A DNA stretch of 64,000 nucleotides, taken from assembly GCA_003506895.1 (NCBI GenBank), contig DNXO01000132.1, positions 91,858 to 155,857 on the forward strand, given 5' to 3'. The notes below the pieces were generated by a model. The model was not told the DNA's origin. It did no database searches and was given only the letters and a program-made list of their open reading frames with translations. The position numbers were made by a program, and so were the translations under genes. How positions within the stretch are numbered: the first letter of the stretch is position 1; each line of letters opens with the position of its first letter. Origin of the DNA: Acetobacteraceae bacterium. GTDB lineage: Bacteria > Pseudomonadota > Alphaproteobacteria > Acetobacterales > Acetobacteraceae. Positions 62,812 to 64,000 of this stretch are shown one piece after another.

Positions 62812-64000
62812 GTGGACGATCTTTTATCCGACTTCCTGACCGAGACGAACGAAAGCCTGGCCGAACTGGATATCGCGCTGGTGACGCTGGAGCGCACGCC
62901 AGACGATGCCGAAACGCTGTCGTTCATCTTCCGGCTGGTTCACACCATCAAGGGGACGTGCGGCTTCCTGGGCCTGCCAAGGCTGGAGCGGGTCGCCCAT
63001 GCCGGCGAAAACGTCCTTGGCAAGCTGCGTGACCGAAGCCTGGCCGTCACCCCCGACATCGTCAGCGACGTCCTGGCGGCGATCGACCAGATCAAGGCGA
63101 TCGTGGCCGGACTGAGCGCAACCGGCGCGGAACCGGCGGGCGACGATACCAAGCTGATCGCCGCGCTGAATGCCACTGCCTCGCGGGAACAGCCGTCGGC
63201 CGCCGCTGTGGAGGTGAATACCATCGTCCCCGCCCCGCCGCCGCCGATTATCGAACCCGCCGCGCCAGAGCCGCCTCCCCCGGTGTCGCCTGTGGCCACG
63301 GCCGCCCCATCGGTCCAGACCGCCCCACCGGCCCCGCCCCCGGCCGCCGCCGCGCAGACCATCCGGGTGACCGTCGATGTGCTGGAAGACCTGATGACAC
63401 TGGTCAGCGAGCTGGTCCTGACCCGGAACCAGTTGCTGCAACTCGCCCGCACGCATGAAAACGGCGCCTTTACCGTGCCGTTGCAACGGCTGTCCCATAT
63501 CACCTCCGACTTGCAGGAAGGGGTGATGAAGACCCGGATGCAACCGATCGGGAATGCCTGGAACAAGCTGCCCCGGCTGGTGCGCGATCTGTCGCACGAC
63601 ATGGGCAAGAAGATCGAGCTGACGATGATCGGCGCCGACACCGAACTCGATCGGCAGGTGCTGGAGCTGATCAAGGACCCGCTGACCCACATGATCCGCA
63701 ACAGCGGCGATCACGGGCTGGAAACCCCGGCGGAGCGGCGGGCCGCGGGCAAGCCGGAAACCGGCACGATCATGCTGAATGCCTTCCACGAGGGCGGTTA
63801 CATCATCCTGGAGATCTCCGACGACGGCCGCGGGCTGGCGGTGGACCGAATCCGGGCGAAGGCGCTGTCGAACGGGCTGGCGACCGAGGCGGAACTGGCG
63901 GGCATGACCGACGGCCAGATCCAGCGCTTCATCTTTCGCGCGGGCTTTTCCACCGCGGCGGCGATCTCGGCGGTATCGGGCCGCGGCGTCGGCATGGACG
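62812..64000 (+). CDS. cheA: Chemotaxis histidine kinase CheA (5' part)
   Basis: The first 396 residues of CheA; the end is beyond the window. Start is GTG at 62812 behind GGGGG. P1: HPt domain with phospho-His about residue 44 in FRLVHTIKGTCGFLG. A Pro/Ala-rich linker (residues about 125-185) replaces a clear P2 domain. P3 dimerisation follows (VLEDLMTLVSELVLTRNQLL). P4 kinase: N box HMIRNSGDHGLE and G1 ISDDGRGLAVDRIR. The CheW-like domain must lie outside. Confidence 0.92.
   Translation, partial: MDDLLSDFLTETNESLAELDIALVTLERTPDDAETLSFIFRLVHTIKGTCGFLGLPRLERVAHAGENVLGKLRDRSLAVTPDIVSDVLAAIDQIKAIVAGLSATGAEPAGDDTKLIAALNATASREQPSAAAVEVNTIVPAPPPPIIEPAAPEPPPPVSPVATAAPSVQTAPPAPPPAAAAQTIRVTVDVLEDLMTLVSELVLTRNQLLQLARTHENGAFTVPLQRLSHITSDLQEGVMKTRMQPIGNAWNKLPRLVRDLSHDMGKKIELTMIGADTELDRQVLELIKDPLTHMIRNSGDHGLETPAERRAAGKPETGTIMLNAFHEGGYIILEISDDGRGLAVDRIRAKALSNGLATEAELAGMTDGQIQRFIFRAGFSTAAAISAVSGRGVGMD

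Overview
The window is a 64 kb chromosomal segment of a high-GC alphaproteobacterium. The best guess is Rhodospirillales/Acetobacteraceae, for these reasons: the trpG-trpD-trpC-moaC order, hopanoid genes (shc, hpnE, hpnG), a PhaR-type CTGC-N3-GCAG palindrome, alphaproteobacterial dispersed palindromes, and a ChpT-like phosphotransferase next to cheA. I saw no rRNA, tRNA, CRISPR array, prophage or intact insertion sequence. Coding density is high, and many genes are joined by ATGA, TGATG, TTGA or CTGA stop/start overlaps.

Left part (0-23 kb): a molybdenum sulfite-oxidase-like enzyme; the divergent trpGDC-moaC operon; an rRNA methyltransferase plus acetyltransferase; a five-gene dipeptide-type ABC importer (dppABCDF order); an acyl-CoA dehydrogenase; a family 9 glycosyltransferase; a c-type cytochrome; then a branched-chain/aromatic-acid type ABC importer. 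In that importer LivM and LivG are one polypeptide, and the last gene is an XRE-shikimate-kinase regulator of the BzdR/BoxR type. A MaoC-like hydratase, a second binding protein and a ferredoxin-NADP reductase follow.

Middle part (23-42.5 kb): the hopanoid operon (DUF1489, hpnE, shc, and hpnG probably starting at CTG); a PHB-depolymerase-like esterase behind a PhaR-like palindrome; a transporter with a duplicated dimeric-barrel protein; a 1534-residue surface glycosyltransferase (four beta-type modules, two GT2 domains, one GT9 domain) coupled to a CysQ-like phosphatase; a 54-residue protein with an NPDVA/EGRLP signature; hldE; a CoA-binding/MetY fusion; a Tim44-like protein; and a drug-efflux permease.

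Right part (42.5-55.6 kb): a stress island with a truncated hemoglobin and a broken PAS gene, DUF2267, LemA and two TPM proteins, a two-helix membrane protein, Hsp20 with Lon, a three-domain phosphoribosyltransferase/alpha-beta hydrolase/erythromycin-esterase fusion, Dps, and two CBS-CBS-BON proteins. Three exact TTGA-N6-TCAA (FNR/FixK) boxes lie in its intergenic regions. The gene content resembles the mycobacterial DosR hypoxia set (Hsp20, CBS pair, Rv2030c-type fusion), but the apparent control is FNR/FixK. This is the most interesting feature of the window. The rest (55.6-64 kb) holds a sugar isomerase-like barrel, a secreted beta-propeller, ComF, a four-domain rhodanese protein, a methyltransferase, MoaA, and the start of a chemotaxis locus (ChpT-like protein, then CheA cut by the window edge).
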